Below the pieces are notes generated by a model. It did not search any database and was not told the origin of the DNA. It worked only from the letters and a program-made list of their open reading frames with translations. Source: Adiantum capillus-veneris (taxonomy: Eukaryota > Streptophyta > Polypodiopsida > Polypodiales > Pteridaceae). From it: DNA of 64,000 bases. The DNA lies in contig CM043958.1 of the NCBI GenBank assembly GCA_014529385.2, forward strand, positions 84,784,025 to 84,848,024. The letters are read 5' to 3'. Made by a program: the position numbers and the translations under genes. Below, piece by piece: positions 11,691-22,990 of this stretch. Position 1 is the stretch's first letter, and each line of letters opens with the position of its first letter.

Positions 11691-13515
11691 AAAATAGGAA
11701 TTGGAAACAATACCTGCAAACATTTTCATCGAGAAATTCCAAACAGTAGATGGAGTGATAGTGAAGGCCACCATATTTCCAAAGGAATTGTGGATGTTAC
11801 ACCAAAGATCCAAAGTGCTAGAAGGGACCAAATGTCTACAGTTGGACAGTGTCTTAAGACTATGGGGAACAGATTTCCGAAGAGCCCATGATCTTATTAG
11901 CTCCATTTAGTACAATGGGGAAGCAACTCTAACTGACAAGGACGGAGCTACAGTCAAGGTAAAAATCACTGCAAAAATAATCAAGGAAGCTCTTCACTTG
12001 CAGCACGAAACACACAATCTATTGCGCAAAACCAAAGCAATAGCTAATGACAAGGCATTTCTAAAGCAGCGAGGACACAAACTGACCTATCAAGATCTGA
12101 TCTACTCCGAGACAGAGCTGCCACTATAGTTGACATGGAAACATTTCAAAGTGAAAAAGCCACGTGCTACACGAAACCAATGTTGCATATGGCAGTGGTC
12201 ATGGCAATGGGGTTGGTAGAAAGAAGAGTGGTCAGCTGTGACTTTGGCAACTATATCCTTGACAATATAGTGGAAGCAACCATCACGGAAGTCACAAAAG
12301 AAAGTCAAATATAAATGATGGACCAATGCTGACCAGAATTGCCACCAGGCTTTAGGCATGATTGATGAGTTACCACTTGCTGAAGCAGAATTGGATCTAA
12401 TCCACGAATCCAAAAGAGCGGTGAAGCCAGTGGTAGGACCATCTACAAGACCGCAACTAGAGATAAAGCAAACAAGGCAAAGCTCAAGAAAACATGACAC
12501 TGAGAGCGACGCAACAAAACCAAATGTTCCAAACAATGATGAAGCTGAATCAAAGGATAGAGAAACTCCCTCAGAGTATTAGCCTTCAGAGGAGGGACAG
12601 GAAAGTGAGTTTACAATTAGACACACAAGACTAAAGAGGAGATCAACCAGGGCAGTAGAGGCAATTCCAATCACAAGCACGGAGGACGATGTGAAGAAGC
12701 TCAAGCATAAAGGGAAAGACTTCACCAATAAAAACACGACAAAAAAATAAGTCTTAGAATGGAGGTAGACAAGGAAAGAGAGGACGAGGAGCACATGCCT
12801 CTACAACACAAATGAAACAGCAAAAAAGAAGAAAGGCAACGAAGAATCTGAATATTACCAACGAGATGCGGCAACGAATTCAAGATGAGATTAAACACAA
12901 GATGGAATAAAGAGAAAGAGAAGAGGAAAAACGTGCACGCATCGATGATCTCGAATCATTTGACGAGTCTACCAAGGCAGAGGAGAAGGACAACACTAAC
13001 AAAGAAAAAAGCAAAGAAGAGGAAGGTAATTTAGACAACATTGAAGGTCAGTTAGAAAACATGATATCACCAATGAGGAAAAAGTACCTTCCCCTACTCA
13101 AGAGTCAGCTAATACAAAGGCTGAAAAGGAAAGAAAGGAATGCACCATGGACCTTCTTGAACAAACAATAGAAAAAGTTCTGTCACCAAAGCAAACAGTT
13201 CAAGAAGATGAGACAACAATACCAAAGATCACCACAACTCCAGTGGCTCATGAAGCATAGATAACAAAAGAAACAACAACGATTGAGGCTGGAACTTCTG
13301 ATCAAGGTTGAAAATATCAACAAAAGCCAAGGTTGCCTCATTTGCAGGTTGTGGTAGATGAAGGGGCACCATTGATAAGGTCTTTTGACATCGACACACA
13401 TTTGGACCAGATAAGGCTCCAATTTCAATGGCAAAGAGCACTCTACAATTTGCACAAATTAGAGTTGGAAGACACCAAGAAGGAGGCAGTCAAAGTAGTC
13501 AAATACAATTTGGAA
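11691..13515 (+). pseudogene. Unrecognised broken coding region, interrupted by element B
   Basis: From about 11700 the + strand reads IPANIFIEKFQTVDGVIV, a strand-rich segment, then after one stop AFLKQRGHKLTYQDLIY. Acidic and lysine-rich sequence follows to 13050 (EEEKRARIDDLESFDES), then a frame 13333-13554 with DTHLDQIRLQFQWQRALYNL. Many stops interrupt it, so it is dead. The charged tail after a folded head resembles the extra ORFs that some plant gypsy elements carry, but I do not recognise the family. It stops at the element B LTR, which may have inserted into it. Confidence 0.4.
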
Positions 13516-14071
13516 CTGCAAAATGGCTCCAAGCGCACAACAAACCTAAACTAGTAAGCTCAAAGAAGGCGATGGTGTGTCACTCACCGCTCTACGCTTT
13601 CTTCGTGGAGGATTCCTCGCCGCGAAGAAGAAGGAGACGCCGCTACGCCGCGCTCAACCACTTCACCGCCGTCGTGTCGTCGTCGCAATGCTCGATCGCA
13701 CACACTCTCTCTCTCTCCCCCTCTCTCTCTCTCTCACACCTACACACACACACACAAGGAGATGAGAAGAAGAAGATGGAGATGGAGCAAGAGCACTCTT
13801 CAATTGCACAAATGAGAGAATGAGTGAATTTTAGGTTTAGTTGACTTTTATATGAGCTTGCCCCATTCACACTTGGGCGCCCATGCTTAGACAACTAATC
13901 CCTTGAATGTTCCAGTTAGAGTGCGCCTCTCATCGGCGATCACTCTTACCCTTTTCCTATTGGATCGACAAGCCCGGTACCTGACTCTACCAAATAAATA
14001 ATACAATGTCCGCCGTAGGTTAGAACGTCCGTCATAGGTGATAGGGTGTCCATGAGCTGTGAGGGTTAACA
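13516..14071 (-). repeat. 3' LTR of element B
   Basis: On the - strand it begins TGTTAACCCTCAC directly after a purine tract. It matches 26429-26978 throughout, including an internal CT/CA microsatellite (13705-13760 here). The copy stops at 13516, where homology to the other LTR's last ~50 bases ends, so the outer edge is truncated or recombined. Confidence 0.9.
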
Positions 14072-14073
14072 TG

Positions 14074-14084
14074 CCCCCCTTCCT
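14074..14084 (-). other. Terminal polypurine tract of element B
   Basis: On the - strand aggaagggggg is followed by two bases and then the LTR start TGTTAAC. This is the standard position of the plus-strand primer of an LTR retrotransposon. Confidence 0.8.
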
Positions 14085-15449
14085 GATGTAGATTTCGTCC
14101 TCGGAAGCTATTGAGTTGAAGCTCGTTCGTCGAGGTGGAAGAGCATTTGAGATGAATGTCCTTAGCCTTCTTCAATCACTGCAAAATCAAACAACATTGG
14201 CATAGTAATTGCATTCTCATAAGCGATTAAAAAGCATATGCAGTTTTAGGCAGACAAATTGATTGGTAACAGAATTTTAAACAATTTGTCAGCAATAAAC
14301 ATTAAATTGCAATATAATCAAATGCATAAACAGATGTGAAGGTAAAAAATTAAACAAGTCTGGGGTCACTAATTTAACGGTCGAAAGGCACTAGAGATCG
14401 ACTATTAATACCATGGGTAAGCTTCTTAATTTTCTCTGGTCAATTAAGTTGTTTAATCGCGAGAGCCAAGTATTTCATGTTCAAGGGCTGACTAGAGGCT
14501 ATACCTAGAAGACCTTGTAGTTAAGCTACGATAAAAGGAATTTCTCATGAAATCGTCGCCTGACTGATTACCTTTCCTTTGACCCCCCAAAGTCTTTTCA
14601 CAGTGATTCAATTTTGATGTGTGTGCTTATTTTGTATGCCTTGGGTTTTTTGCTTTTCAAGGAAAAGCGCCCATATTGGGAACCTCTAGGGCTCTAGTAC
14701 CATAGGTGATACATGTGAGTGAAGTACCCAATCAAGCTGAGATTTCTCTTCCAGCTTAAGATTTTACAATGTGGCACTTTGATTTTTTGTTTGTTCATTT
14801 TTAGCATTTTAATTTTGTAACTTTGGGGGGTCATATAACACTGATACACCTCCCCAGGCTCATCACACTAGTAAACTCCCTTTATAATACTTAAGCTAAA
14901 GGTCAATAGGGTCAAGCCCACTAGAAAGCCCTAGTACATTTCACACAATGCTACCTAAATCGGATTAAGAACCTAAGTAACCATTGATTATTAGGAAGGA
15001 ATTCCCCATGGTATTAAGAGAAGATCTCTAACACCTAACTTGGTCAAACTAGCTTAGTCGAACTTGCTTGATTTTTAAACCTAGACAAGTGATGATGATA
15101 AAAAATTACATTGAATTAAATGTTTGATACTAAGCAAATGTGCTGGATATTATGCTACCAATCACAATCAAACCAGACAATCATAGATGTAAAAAAGATA
15201 AGGGGCAATGCTAATGGACAAGAAACACTTGTTTGTGTTGATGGTCGCGCTTGATTTGAAGAGTGAGTTGAGATAAAGATCCCCTGAAGGTCCAAATCCT
15301 AACAACAGCAACACGCTCCTGTACACACTAGGAAACACAAGGAATACCTCTAGTCAGCACATCAGTGGGAAAAGGTACCAACACTTATTGAACACAACAA
15401 AAAAAACATAAGGAATCCTAACCTAATTATTTGCACTCCCCCTAGAGAG
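14085..15449 (-). other. Non-coding 3' region of element B
   Basis: About 1.36 kb without a convincing frame on either strand. It contains an inverted pair, tgaccccccaaagt at about 14581 and actttggggggtca at about 14821, 226 bp apart. This could be the ends of a small nested element or simply a fold in the element RNA. Confidence 0.5.
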
Positions 15450-15872
15450 TCAAGGGAATAGGATATTGTAGAGATTAGGGGGAAACCCTAAGGCTAAACC
15501 CCTATCCTCGTCGTCGAGATAAACAAAGTCATCATCCATGAAACCATATGTGCCATCCGTGTAGTCATGTAAATCTTCTTCTTCATCATAGGTACCCATG
15601 TTTACTAAGAAGGTCACTAGACGCCTATAGTCATCTTGGTCAAAAGGATAGGCTTGTGCAATGGGAGAAATGCTCTCTACTAAGTATGGATCAGTCGTAG
15701 TCAAGAGACGTATCAGCCACTCTAACTCCTCAAAATTCCTCTCACATGCTAGCGTACTTACCAAATCCCATTCACATGCAAGCACCGGAAAGACCATGTG
15801 AAACATTTGTGAAAAGTAACGAGGGTACCTCTCACCCAAGGCAGGAGTGGATGACTTTAGCGTACTAGCCAT
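15450..15872 (-). CDS. Accessory ORF of element B, 140 residues, unrecognised
   Basis: An uninterrupted ATG-to-stop frame in the element's sense direction lies between the W-x-P-K region and the terminal purine tract. The N-terminal half is helical and hydrophobic (YPRYFSQMFHMVFPVL), the middle reads FEELEWLIRLL, and the C-terminal third is strongly acidic (YDEEEDLHDYTDG, DDDFVYLDDED). No signal peptide or known motif is seen. Survival of this frame in a copy whose polyprotein has several stops may be chance for a short ORF. It could be an accessory retroelement protein, but no function is proposed. Confidence 0.45.
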   Translation of the reverse strand: MASTLKSSTPALGERYPRYFSQMFHMVFPVLACEWDLVSTLACERNFEELEWLIRLLTTTDPYLVESISPIAQAYPFDQDDYRRLVTFLVNMGTYDEEEDLHDYTDGTYGFMDDDFVYLDDEDRGLALGFPPNLYNILFP

Positions 15873-15958
15873 ATCTGTACACGCAAATAGATGATGGTTA
15901 GAGTGTAAATATTACAAGGGTCTTGTTCTTGTGCATAATGTGTTTTTATGATTTTGTG

Positions 15959-16195
15959 TTATGGCTCTTGCTCTTTTACTTTTTTATTTTGTTTTTGTGA
16001 GTATAAGGCTTCATAGATACATTCCCTAAGATTGGAGATTAAGAGGTCAGGGAGAAAGGTTGAGAGGGAAGCAAGTGAATGATGGATGTCAACAAACACT
16101 CCCCCCTTCCTTGGGGAGATCATACCGTTTGAAATGATGTCGTCACCCTTTGAAACCAGTTTTTCCAAGTTGTTATAGGTGAAGGCTTTAACCAA
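15959..16195 (-). CDS. Accessory ORF of element B, 78 residues, unrecognised
   Basis: This frame reads FTYNNLEKLVSKGDDIISN, then a helix with SLSTFLPDLLISNLRECIYEAL and a lysine-rich end. It overlaps the internal purine tract, which encodes its PRKGG. It lies in the sense direction, 86 bp before the 140-residue ORF, and the two might once have been exons or parts of one frame. No family is recognised. Confidence 0.35.
   Translation of the reverse strand: MVKAFTYNNLEKLVSKGDDIISNGMISPRKGGVFVDIHHSLASLSTFLPDLLISNLRECIYEALYSQKQNKKVKEQEP
16085..16112 (-). other. Internal polypurine tract of element B
   Basis: On the - strand aaggaagggggg is followed by agTGTTTGTTG, so it resembles the terminal tract plus a TG start. 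It sits 2.0 kb upstream of the terminal tract and roughly 370 bp after the W-x-P-K region, the same relative place as the only tract seen in element A. Confidence 0.45.
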
Positions 16196-16458
16196 TAGTT
16201 TTTGACCGCTCTATGCGTTTCATCTAGTTGCAAGGGTGGTAAGGTACTCTTCCATGATTTTATTTGCAACATCGTTGTAGGTGGTGAACTTACAACGGGA
16301 GGTGTACACTCTTTCTTGCTTGTATGGATATGTAAAATGGTAGGTGGAGGTTGTGTCGAAGCTTCTATTTTCGTATAGGAACTACATAAAGAGCAAGAAG
16401 CTTCATTTGCTTTCCCTGTTCCTGAGCTAGTTGGAACAAATCATTCTTTCTTTGGTAC

Positions 16459-16911
16459 TCAAACTAACTCTGGAGCGGGTGTGTCGCATTCCGTGATTTT
16501 TTCCTTTCCACAATCTTCAATTTGTTTTGGAGCCACAGGATTGAGCTCACATGGGCCCGGTGACAAGTAAGAGCACAATTTACGTTTTGGCACCCAGATT
16601 TGATCATTTCCTTCATAGTAGCCTTGGGCTTCCAATAGTTTTTTAGGAATCCAACGCAATATTTCTTTACATTTCTTGGGGCGAATGGGATGTCTCTTAC
16701 CAGGCTCCTGTCTTTTAGCATTGGCTATGGTTGCTAAAGAAGCTTTAGGGACCCACTTGTATGTTTTCTTTGTTATATTGGGATGGTTCTTGTGTGTCTC
16801 AAGCTTTATTTCAGCTACATCAGTTGAATCTCTAGAGACTTGGGCTATGGGGACATATGGTTCAACCTCTTGGACATGCAATGTTTTGGGTTTTATTTCC
16901 TTAAGAGGCAA
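16459..16911 (-). pseudogene. W-x-P-K repeat region of element B
   Basis: The 150-codon frame is basic and contains KTYKWVPKASL, EILRWIPKKLL and DQIWVPKRKL, spaced about 30-35 residues apart. A proline/cysteine-rich end follows (PGPCELNPVAPK). It lies downstream of the second retropepsin in the same orientation. The sharing of this motif with element A suggests an element-encoded protein under past selection. Function is unknown. Confidence 0.55.
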
Positions 16912-17019
16912 TATCTCAGGGACTATGGCTTGCGTGGCAGGGCTAAGAGTTGGTTTCTATGTTGTGACACCCCCTGTCCCCCAATCAATAGTGCATTTGG
17001 TGGCTATCATCCACGTGCG

Positions 17020-17289
17020 TCATAGGTTTATATTACCCTCCATAGTTCCAACAGGAAGGACCAAAAAGTCTTGAGCTACAACCCCATTGTCATAACTGAC
17101 AGAAGTGTGCCAGATTCCAAACTGCAGTTTTTTTCTTGTTGACACCCTTGACTTGGATAATACTCTCAGATAGAGGTGGCTTCCCTAACTGACACCACAC
17201 CCCATATGATAGCAGATTATATTTAGCACCCGTGTCCAATAAGGCGTTATATAGCACTTTTCCATAGGGCTGTTTAGCTCAATAGGGTA
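17020..17289 (-). pseudogene. Second retropepsin-like domain of element B, 3' of integrase
   Basis: Immediately after the integrase stop, in a different - strand frame, the sequence reads VLYNALLDTGAKYNLLSYG. This is the L-L-D-T-G-A of an aspartic retropepsin, followed by LGKPPLSESIIQVKGVNKK. Further downstream the frame is interrupted (stop near 17096), with recognisable FLVLPVGTMEGN beyond. It is distinct from the upstream protease, whose motif is LDGGAGVS. Its place matches the 8412-8705 domain of element A. Confidence 0.6.
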
Positions 17290-18468
17290 TCATAGAGGTG
17301 TGTGAGAGTCCCACAACCAATCCTTGTCGATTTCAACGTGGAATGCATGTGTGACTCCAAGGTTAGCCTCTCGTTTTCGTCTTATACATTGTTGTCGCTC
17401 CTTAGCCTCAGCTTGAGCTTGTATCCTCTTCAATTCTATTTGTGCCTTGGCTGTCTTTTTTGTATGGATGGCACGCAACTCCTCTTGGCTTAAAGGATCA
17501 TAGTATCTTTTAAATTTTCTCTCATTGAGGAATCCAATGGTTTCAACTCCATCAAGAGTCTCCACACGAATGGTTCCTTGTGGGGTGATCTCACATACTC
17601 TATATGGTCCTTTTCCCGCATATTTCAACTTTTTCTTTTCGTTACGCACTCCATACATAAGGAATTTATCACCAACATTGATATCTTTGTTCTTTAGATG
17701 ACGGTCAAACCATTTCTTCCTCCTATCTTTCTCCACAAGTGCATTTTGCACAGCTAATTGCCTCTCTTCATCTAGCCTTTCAAGGATATATAATCGCTCA
17801 ACTAAGGGGTTACCATCCCAACCCTCTTGAGAAGCTACTCGAAGACTAGGAACGACAAACTCCCATGGCATAACCGCTTCTTGGCCATACACCATTTTGA
17901 ATGGTGTGCACTTAATGGCAACTTTATACGCAGTACGATAAGCCCATAGAGCTGATGTAAGCTTTAAATCCCAATCTGTGCGATGAGCTTCCACCGTTTT
18001 GCTTAAGATAGAGATTAAGGTCTTATTGGTGCTCTCAGCTTGGCCATTTGCTTGTGGATAATAAGGTGTGGATTTATGGTGAGCTATCATAAAGTTGGTA
18101 GTGAGTTCTTTTATTACTCCATTTATAAAATGAGTACCATTGTCACTCACAATCTCAAAGGGACAACCAAATCGTGTAATAATGTTCTCAAAGAGAAATT
18201 TGGCATTTGACCTCGCATCGGCCTTACGTGTCGCCCTGGCTTCCGCCCACTTTGTCACATAGTCAGTGGCAACGATAATATATCAAGATTGAGTGCTATG
18301 AGCTGTTGGACTAATTGGGCCTACAAAGTCCAAACCCCATTTTTCAAATGGTTGAGTCACTTTAACAGGATGTAAGGGCATCCTATCCTTTTGTTGTGTG
18401 ATCTTGTAACGTTGGCATTCATCACATCCTTTTGCAAAAAGTGATGCATCCTTAAATGAGGTTGGCCA
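17290..18468 (-). pseudogene. Integrase of element B
   Basis: The 322-codon frame 17290-18258 contains FEIVSDNGTHFINGVIKEL (second Asp) and YYPQANGQAESTNKTLISIL (catalytic Glu), then the C-terminal GDKFLMYG and GKGPYRVCEI. The first Asp segment (EKWGLDFVGPI) and the zinc-binding CDECQRYK lie upstream at 18290-18465, split off by a TGA at 18283-18285. The HMGIAGGHFSG histidine pair is at the end of the preceding frame. The terminal tail is Gln/Lys-rich. One or two point changes separate it from an intact domain. Confidence 0.88.
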
Positions 18469-20060
18469 TCAATAGCCTGATTGCAACACCTTTCTAGCTG
18501 TTAGTTCCCCTGAGAAATGTCCTCCGGCTATACCCATGTGGGCTTCTTGCAGTATGTATAAATACTCATCCTCATGGGCACAACGTCTAAGAATATCATC
18601 CTTCCCTAGCCTGTAGAGAGTTCCCGCAATGAGAGAGTAAGGTTCACATTCTTTTAACAATTTTCGAGCTCTGTCTTTACGAAGCTCTTTGGGTGGAAAA
18701 CCATTAACTAGAAAGTTCACAATCTTCTCACTCCATTCAGGTATGGTTTCGACTAGGAATAGAGAAGTATCAGGCAATTCATCATCGACTCCAGTAGAGG
18801 CTTCACCATTGGGTATGCGAGACAAATGATCAGCCATGACATGTCTTTTACCAGGTCTCACCACAACGGTAAAATCAAACTCAAGGAGAATTAACAACCA
18901 TCGTGTAATTCTTCCCGTGGAACAAGGTTTATTTACTAGATACAACAAGGCTTGATGATCAACATAGAACACAAACCTGTTGGCCAGAAGGTAGTAGCGA
19001 AATTTCTTCACTGCATAAATCATACCTACACCTTCTCGCTCTGTAGTGGTGTAGTTTCTTTCGGCATTATTCAACTGACGACTTGCAAAGCTAATGGGGT
19101 AGTCCAATTTATGTTCTCCTGGTTGAGCTAGAACACACCCAATAGCAAAGTTCGATGCATCAATATGCACATGAAAAATTACATTCCAATCGGGCACTCG
19201 TAGAATAGGAGCGCTAGTCAAGGTCTTTTTCAATAACTCAAAAGCATGGTCACACTCCGCAGTCCATTGGAACTCAATAAGAAGCTTGTACAAAGGATGA
19301 GCTATCTCGGCAAAGTTTAAAATAAACCGTCGGTAATAACCAACATGGCCCATGAACCTTTGAATTCCTTTATAAATTGTAGGTGGTGGCAATTCAGCAA
19401 TGGCTTTAATTTTGCTCTCATATGTGGAAATCCCATTTTTGGACACTATATGCCCTAAAATGACCCCATGTTTAACCCAAAATTGGCATTTGAAAGGGTT
19501 TAAGGAGATGCGATACAATTTACACTTCTCAAACACTTTCCATAAGCATGATAGATGTTCTTTCCAAGAGGAATAAACACAAAGGTCATCTAAGAAAGCT
19601 TCACAAAACTCCCTCAAATATTCTCTAAAAGCAGTGTTTATTAATCTTTGAAAGGTAGTCGGGGCATTGATTAAGCCAAAAGCCATAACACGAAATGCGA
19701 ACACTCCAAATTCGGTTATAAAGGCTATTTTAGCTTGGTCCTCCAGCGCAATTGTGATTTGATTGTAGCCAGAGTACCCATCTAAAAAGCTATAAGCTTC
19801 CTTCCCTGAAACTCTTTCAAGCACGTGTTCTAAATATGGCAAGGGGTAATGGTCCCTCCTAGTGGCGGCATTGACCTTCTTGAGATCCACGCACACTCTG
19901 AGTTTCCCATTCTTTTTTGGCACAATCACTATTGGCGACACCTATACTGAGTGCTCAATCGGGTGTATGAATCTACATTCCACAAGATTTTCAATCTCTT
20001 CTTGAGCGATTTTTGCATATTTAGGATTTATTGGGTAGGGTCGTTGCTAAACTGGTTTAG
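18469..20060 (-). pseudogene. Reverse transcriptase and RNase H of element B
   Basis: A 490-codon frame starts inside the RT (VSPIVIVPKKNGKLRVCVDL). It carries YPLPYLEHVLERVSGK, FLDGYSGYNQ, the active site FLDDLCVYSS and the thumb ILGHIVSKNGI. RNase H follows with HVHIDASNFAIGCVLAQ, TTEREGVGMIYAVKKFRYYL and ADHLSRIPNGE. The frame ends with the integrase histidines at a stop, 18466-18468. A TAG at 19942-19944 separates it from the upstream RT residues, where a tryptophan is usual, and another stop plus frameshift lies near 20045. Confidence 0.9.
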
Positions 20061-20680
20061 CCAGCTATTCATAGGGATTGTGTGTTGCACCACGGAAGGT
20101 GGAACACCTTTCATATCATGATAAGTCCATGCAAATATATCCCTGAATTCCTTGAGAAGTTCTTTAAGTACACACTCCTCAGTCTCGATCAGATCTTGGG
20201 CAATGAAAACAGGTTTAGACTCTTCTCCTGGGTCTGCTAACTCTATTTCCTTAACTATCACTGGACCATCATAGACTCCATTGCTCCCATCGATAGATTT
20301 TCTTTGAGCCTTTGTATACACAACCTTACGTTCCTCTATGGTATAGGATTTGAAATGTTCAGGTGCAGGGTGTAAGTTTGTGGGGTCCTGTTGTTCTGTG
20401 GACTGTGATTTAACTTCTGATTCCTTTTGTTGCTGAGTTAACTCTCGATTTTGTCATCTCCTTACGGTACGGCTCAACTTTGGCTTCTCTGTAGCCTCAA
20501 GTTGTGCGATGTCAATGGGTTGTGGACTACACCACATAAAGCTTTGAAGGTATTCACCCCAATTATCTACCAACTTTCGATGAGCATCACATGCCCCTGT
20601 ATAATTAAGCCATTCTGCGGTAGATTTCTTTTCATTTATTCTAGCACGCACATTTGCTCGATATCGTCGCCTCTTATATC
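20061..20680 (-). pseudogene. Protease-RT connector of element B
   Basis: The frames 20028-20321 and 20454-20651 include ESKPVFIAQDLIETEECVL, FRDIFAWTYHDMKGVPP and HTIPMNS. D-I-F-A-W is a well-known landmark just before the RT in plant gypsy polyproteins. The 20454-20651 part is unrecognised linker. Confidence 0.6.
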
Positions 20681-20682
20681 TC

Positions 20683-22321
20683 TTACTCTTCTTGTTTAAT
20701 TCTCTCGATTTCTAGTGAAGACTCACTAGATGAATCACTACTTGTGTCTTCTGCTCCCTTGGATAGATTATCATCTAGGTTACCACTGGGCCCTGAATGG
20801 TTTGTCCCCACATTTGCACTAAGATTTAACTCAGATTCTTCATCCCCAGAGTCAATTTCAAATGATGATTCTAACCCCAAATCGTGTGGGCTATAGTCTT
20901 GTGAGGCGTTACTGGTTTCAATGCTAGTCAAACTTTTATCTTGTAGATCATCAGAAGCTATATGCAAACCTTCTAGAATGTTTAAGGGTACAAGTGGTGG
21001 TATTTCATCCCCCTCAGGTGTTACCCAGGTCGTCCCCCTGTTTCCCCAAGTGTCTATGGTTGCTGCTAGGTGGACCCAATCCACATTGTCCGACTCAGTC
21101 ATCCCAGTTAGTACATCCATATAAGGAGAATCTTCCCCAACATCAGTGTACTCTTTACACGTGTAACAATACTTCAATGGGGCCGAGTGAACTGTGGTGT
21201 CAGATCTATGATCAATTATAAACCTGTTTCCTAGAGGATGTTCTTGACCCGTCACAAGATCCACTCGAATGACAGAATCTTGGAACTGCAGGTAGACATG
21301 GTTTTTGGACCAGTCATGCACCATTTTTTCTTCCCTCATGAAAGGACGTCCTAAGATCATCTCCGATGCCATAGTGTGTTTGGAGAAATCCATAACAATA
21401 AAGGTAATCCTTATCTTCTAGCATCCCAATAGGTTTAACAATAGACCCATTGGCTATCTTCACTACTATGGTTGTGGTCGCAAGGTGAGGTCTTCCCATA
21501 GTTTCCCAACAATTTTTCGTCACAATGCTAACCCCAGCGCCACCATCAAGGATTCCCTTCACAGTTAATCCCTTAGTAGTGATTGGTATGGTTGCATTGG
21601 ATTCATCACCCTCTAAGTATTGTCCCAACTTGTTAACAGTTATTTCTATAACAAGCTTCTCATCTAGGTTGGGTTGTGGATCTATGTGTTCCTCCTCTAT
21701 TGGCATCTCCCTAGCTCCATCCATCTGTGCAAATTGTGGTAGCCCAAACTTTAGTTCTCCATTGAGGCAGGCTCGAAGAGCTGAGACTAGCTCAGGGTAT
21801 TTATATAGTTTGGATATGATGGTGGTTCTAACTTCTGAAGACATGAAATCCATCAATTTGGCAATGTTTAACGGCGCCTTTTGGACTTCAGTCCCTTGAC
21901 GTGGGGAAGATGGGATCTCCATTTCTTCGATAGGATCAGGTAGTCCCTCTGTAAACATTCTTTCCATCAAGAAGTGAGTACGCCCACTTTCCCATGACTT
22001 TAAGTCACTTTCTTCTTGGATGACACTAGGTATGTCCAAGGGTCTATGGACTTGGTGAGGTTGTTGTTGCGTAGGGAACACGGTGTCTGTAATCTGGATC
22101 TTCCTAGGTGCTGGTTCTAGATCTCTTTGGGTATCTTCTACCAAACTCCTTAATTGCTTGACTTGCTCAATCTCCTCTGTAGGGTTTGGGTAAGTTCCTA
22201 TCTTCTTTTTGGATCTTGGCCATTGTGGCTCATGAAGATCTTCCTTGTTGGTTTCTATGTTAGTGGTCATTTTGGTCTCCATGGTTTCACCTGAATCAGA
22301 ATCTTCTTCAGTGTCGTTCAT
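20683..22321 (-). pseudogene. First protease and flanking linkers of element B
   Basis: The frame 21314-22321 has a long acidic N-terminal part, then GLTVKGILDGGAGVSIVT, the retropepsin motif with Asp-Gly-Gly. The fold resumes in another frame at 21393 with EMILGRPFMREEKMVHDW, the I-L-G-x-P-F end, so one frameshift interrupts it near 21390. The remaining frame to 20683 is an acidic, serine-rich linker ending SSDSSSESSLEIE. It would process Gag-Pol. Confidence 0.75.
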
Positions 22322-22399
22322 ATATACGGGGTCATCACCAGTCCCTATGTTGGTCTTTGAGCTGGGGTCTAACTTCGCTGCTTTTTGCGATCTCTTTCT

Positions 22400-22957
22400 T
22401 CATGTTTTCTTCTTTTTTTGAGATTGGGCAATTGATGCCGTGTCTCTTTCCTCAAGAATATAATTTTGTTTTTGGAGCATCGATCGTGTGAGTACGTTTA
22501 CTGGTACCACGGGTGTACTTGGTGATGGCTCCTCGGTAACTTCAATCAAATTTGATGGCGTGATCTTCGGTGTATTTGGATTATTTGGACATTGGGCAAT
22601 CAAATGATATATGCCACATCAATTACATATGAGTATTGGCATTGTAGACATGCTCGCTTGATTGGTTTGCATTAGTGTGGTGTTCTTTTGTAGCCTAATA
22701 GTAAACTCGGCTACACGATGTGGACCTCCACACTCATAGCATTGAAGAGGTGGTCTCTTAGCAGTGTAATTGATATTTTGGCCTCTTGCCGCAAGAGCAG
22801 CTACTTGATATACAGGTTTGACTTGTCCCCAATAGTCCTCCATGTAGTATTGTGGACTTTGTTCAAGCACATCCATCCCATTGGCGATATTAGGATCTAT
22901 ATCTTCCTCACAGCCTTCCAAACAAGAAATAGATGACTCACAACCCACTTGATTCAC
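22400..22957 (-). pseudogene. Gag-protease linker of element B with a degenerate knuckle
   Basis: CYECGGPHRVAEF keeps three of the four zinc ligands of a C-x2-C-x3-H-x4-C knuckle, with Phe for the last Cys. A second frame (22400-22603) reads VNVLTRSMLQKQ, a leader-like segment common between Gag and protease in this group. A stop separates the two. Confidence 0.55.
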
Positions 22958-22990
22958 AGAAGTGATTCTCGAATGTTGGTGGTTGAGGTC

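Noticed and set aside
13428-14072. Frames within the left LTR, also seen in the right LTR
   Set aside because: They recur because the LTRs are copies; no start context or domain, and stops differ between copies.
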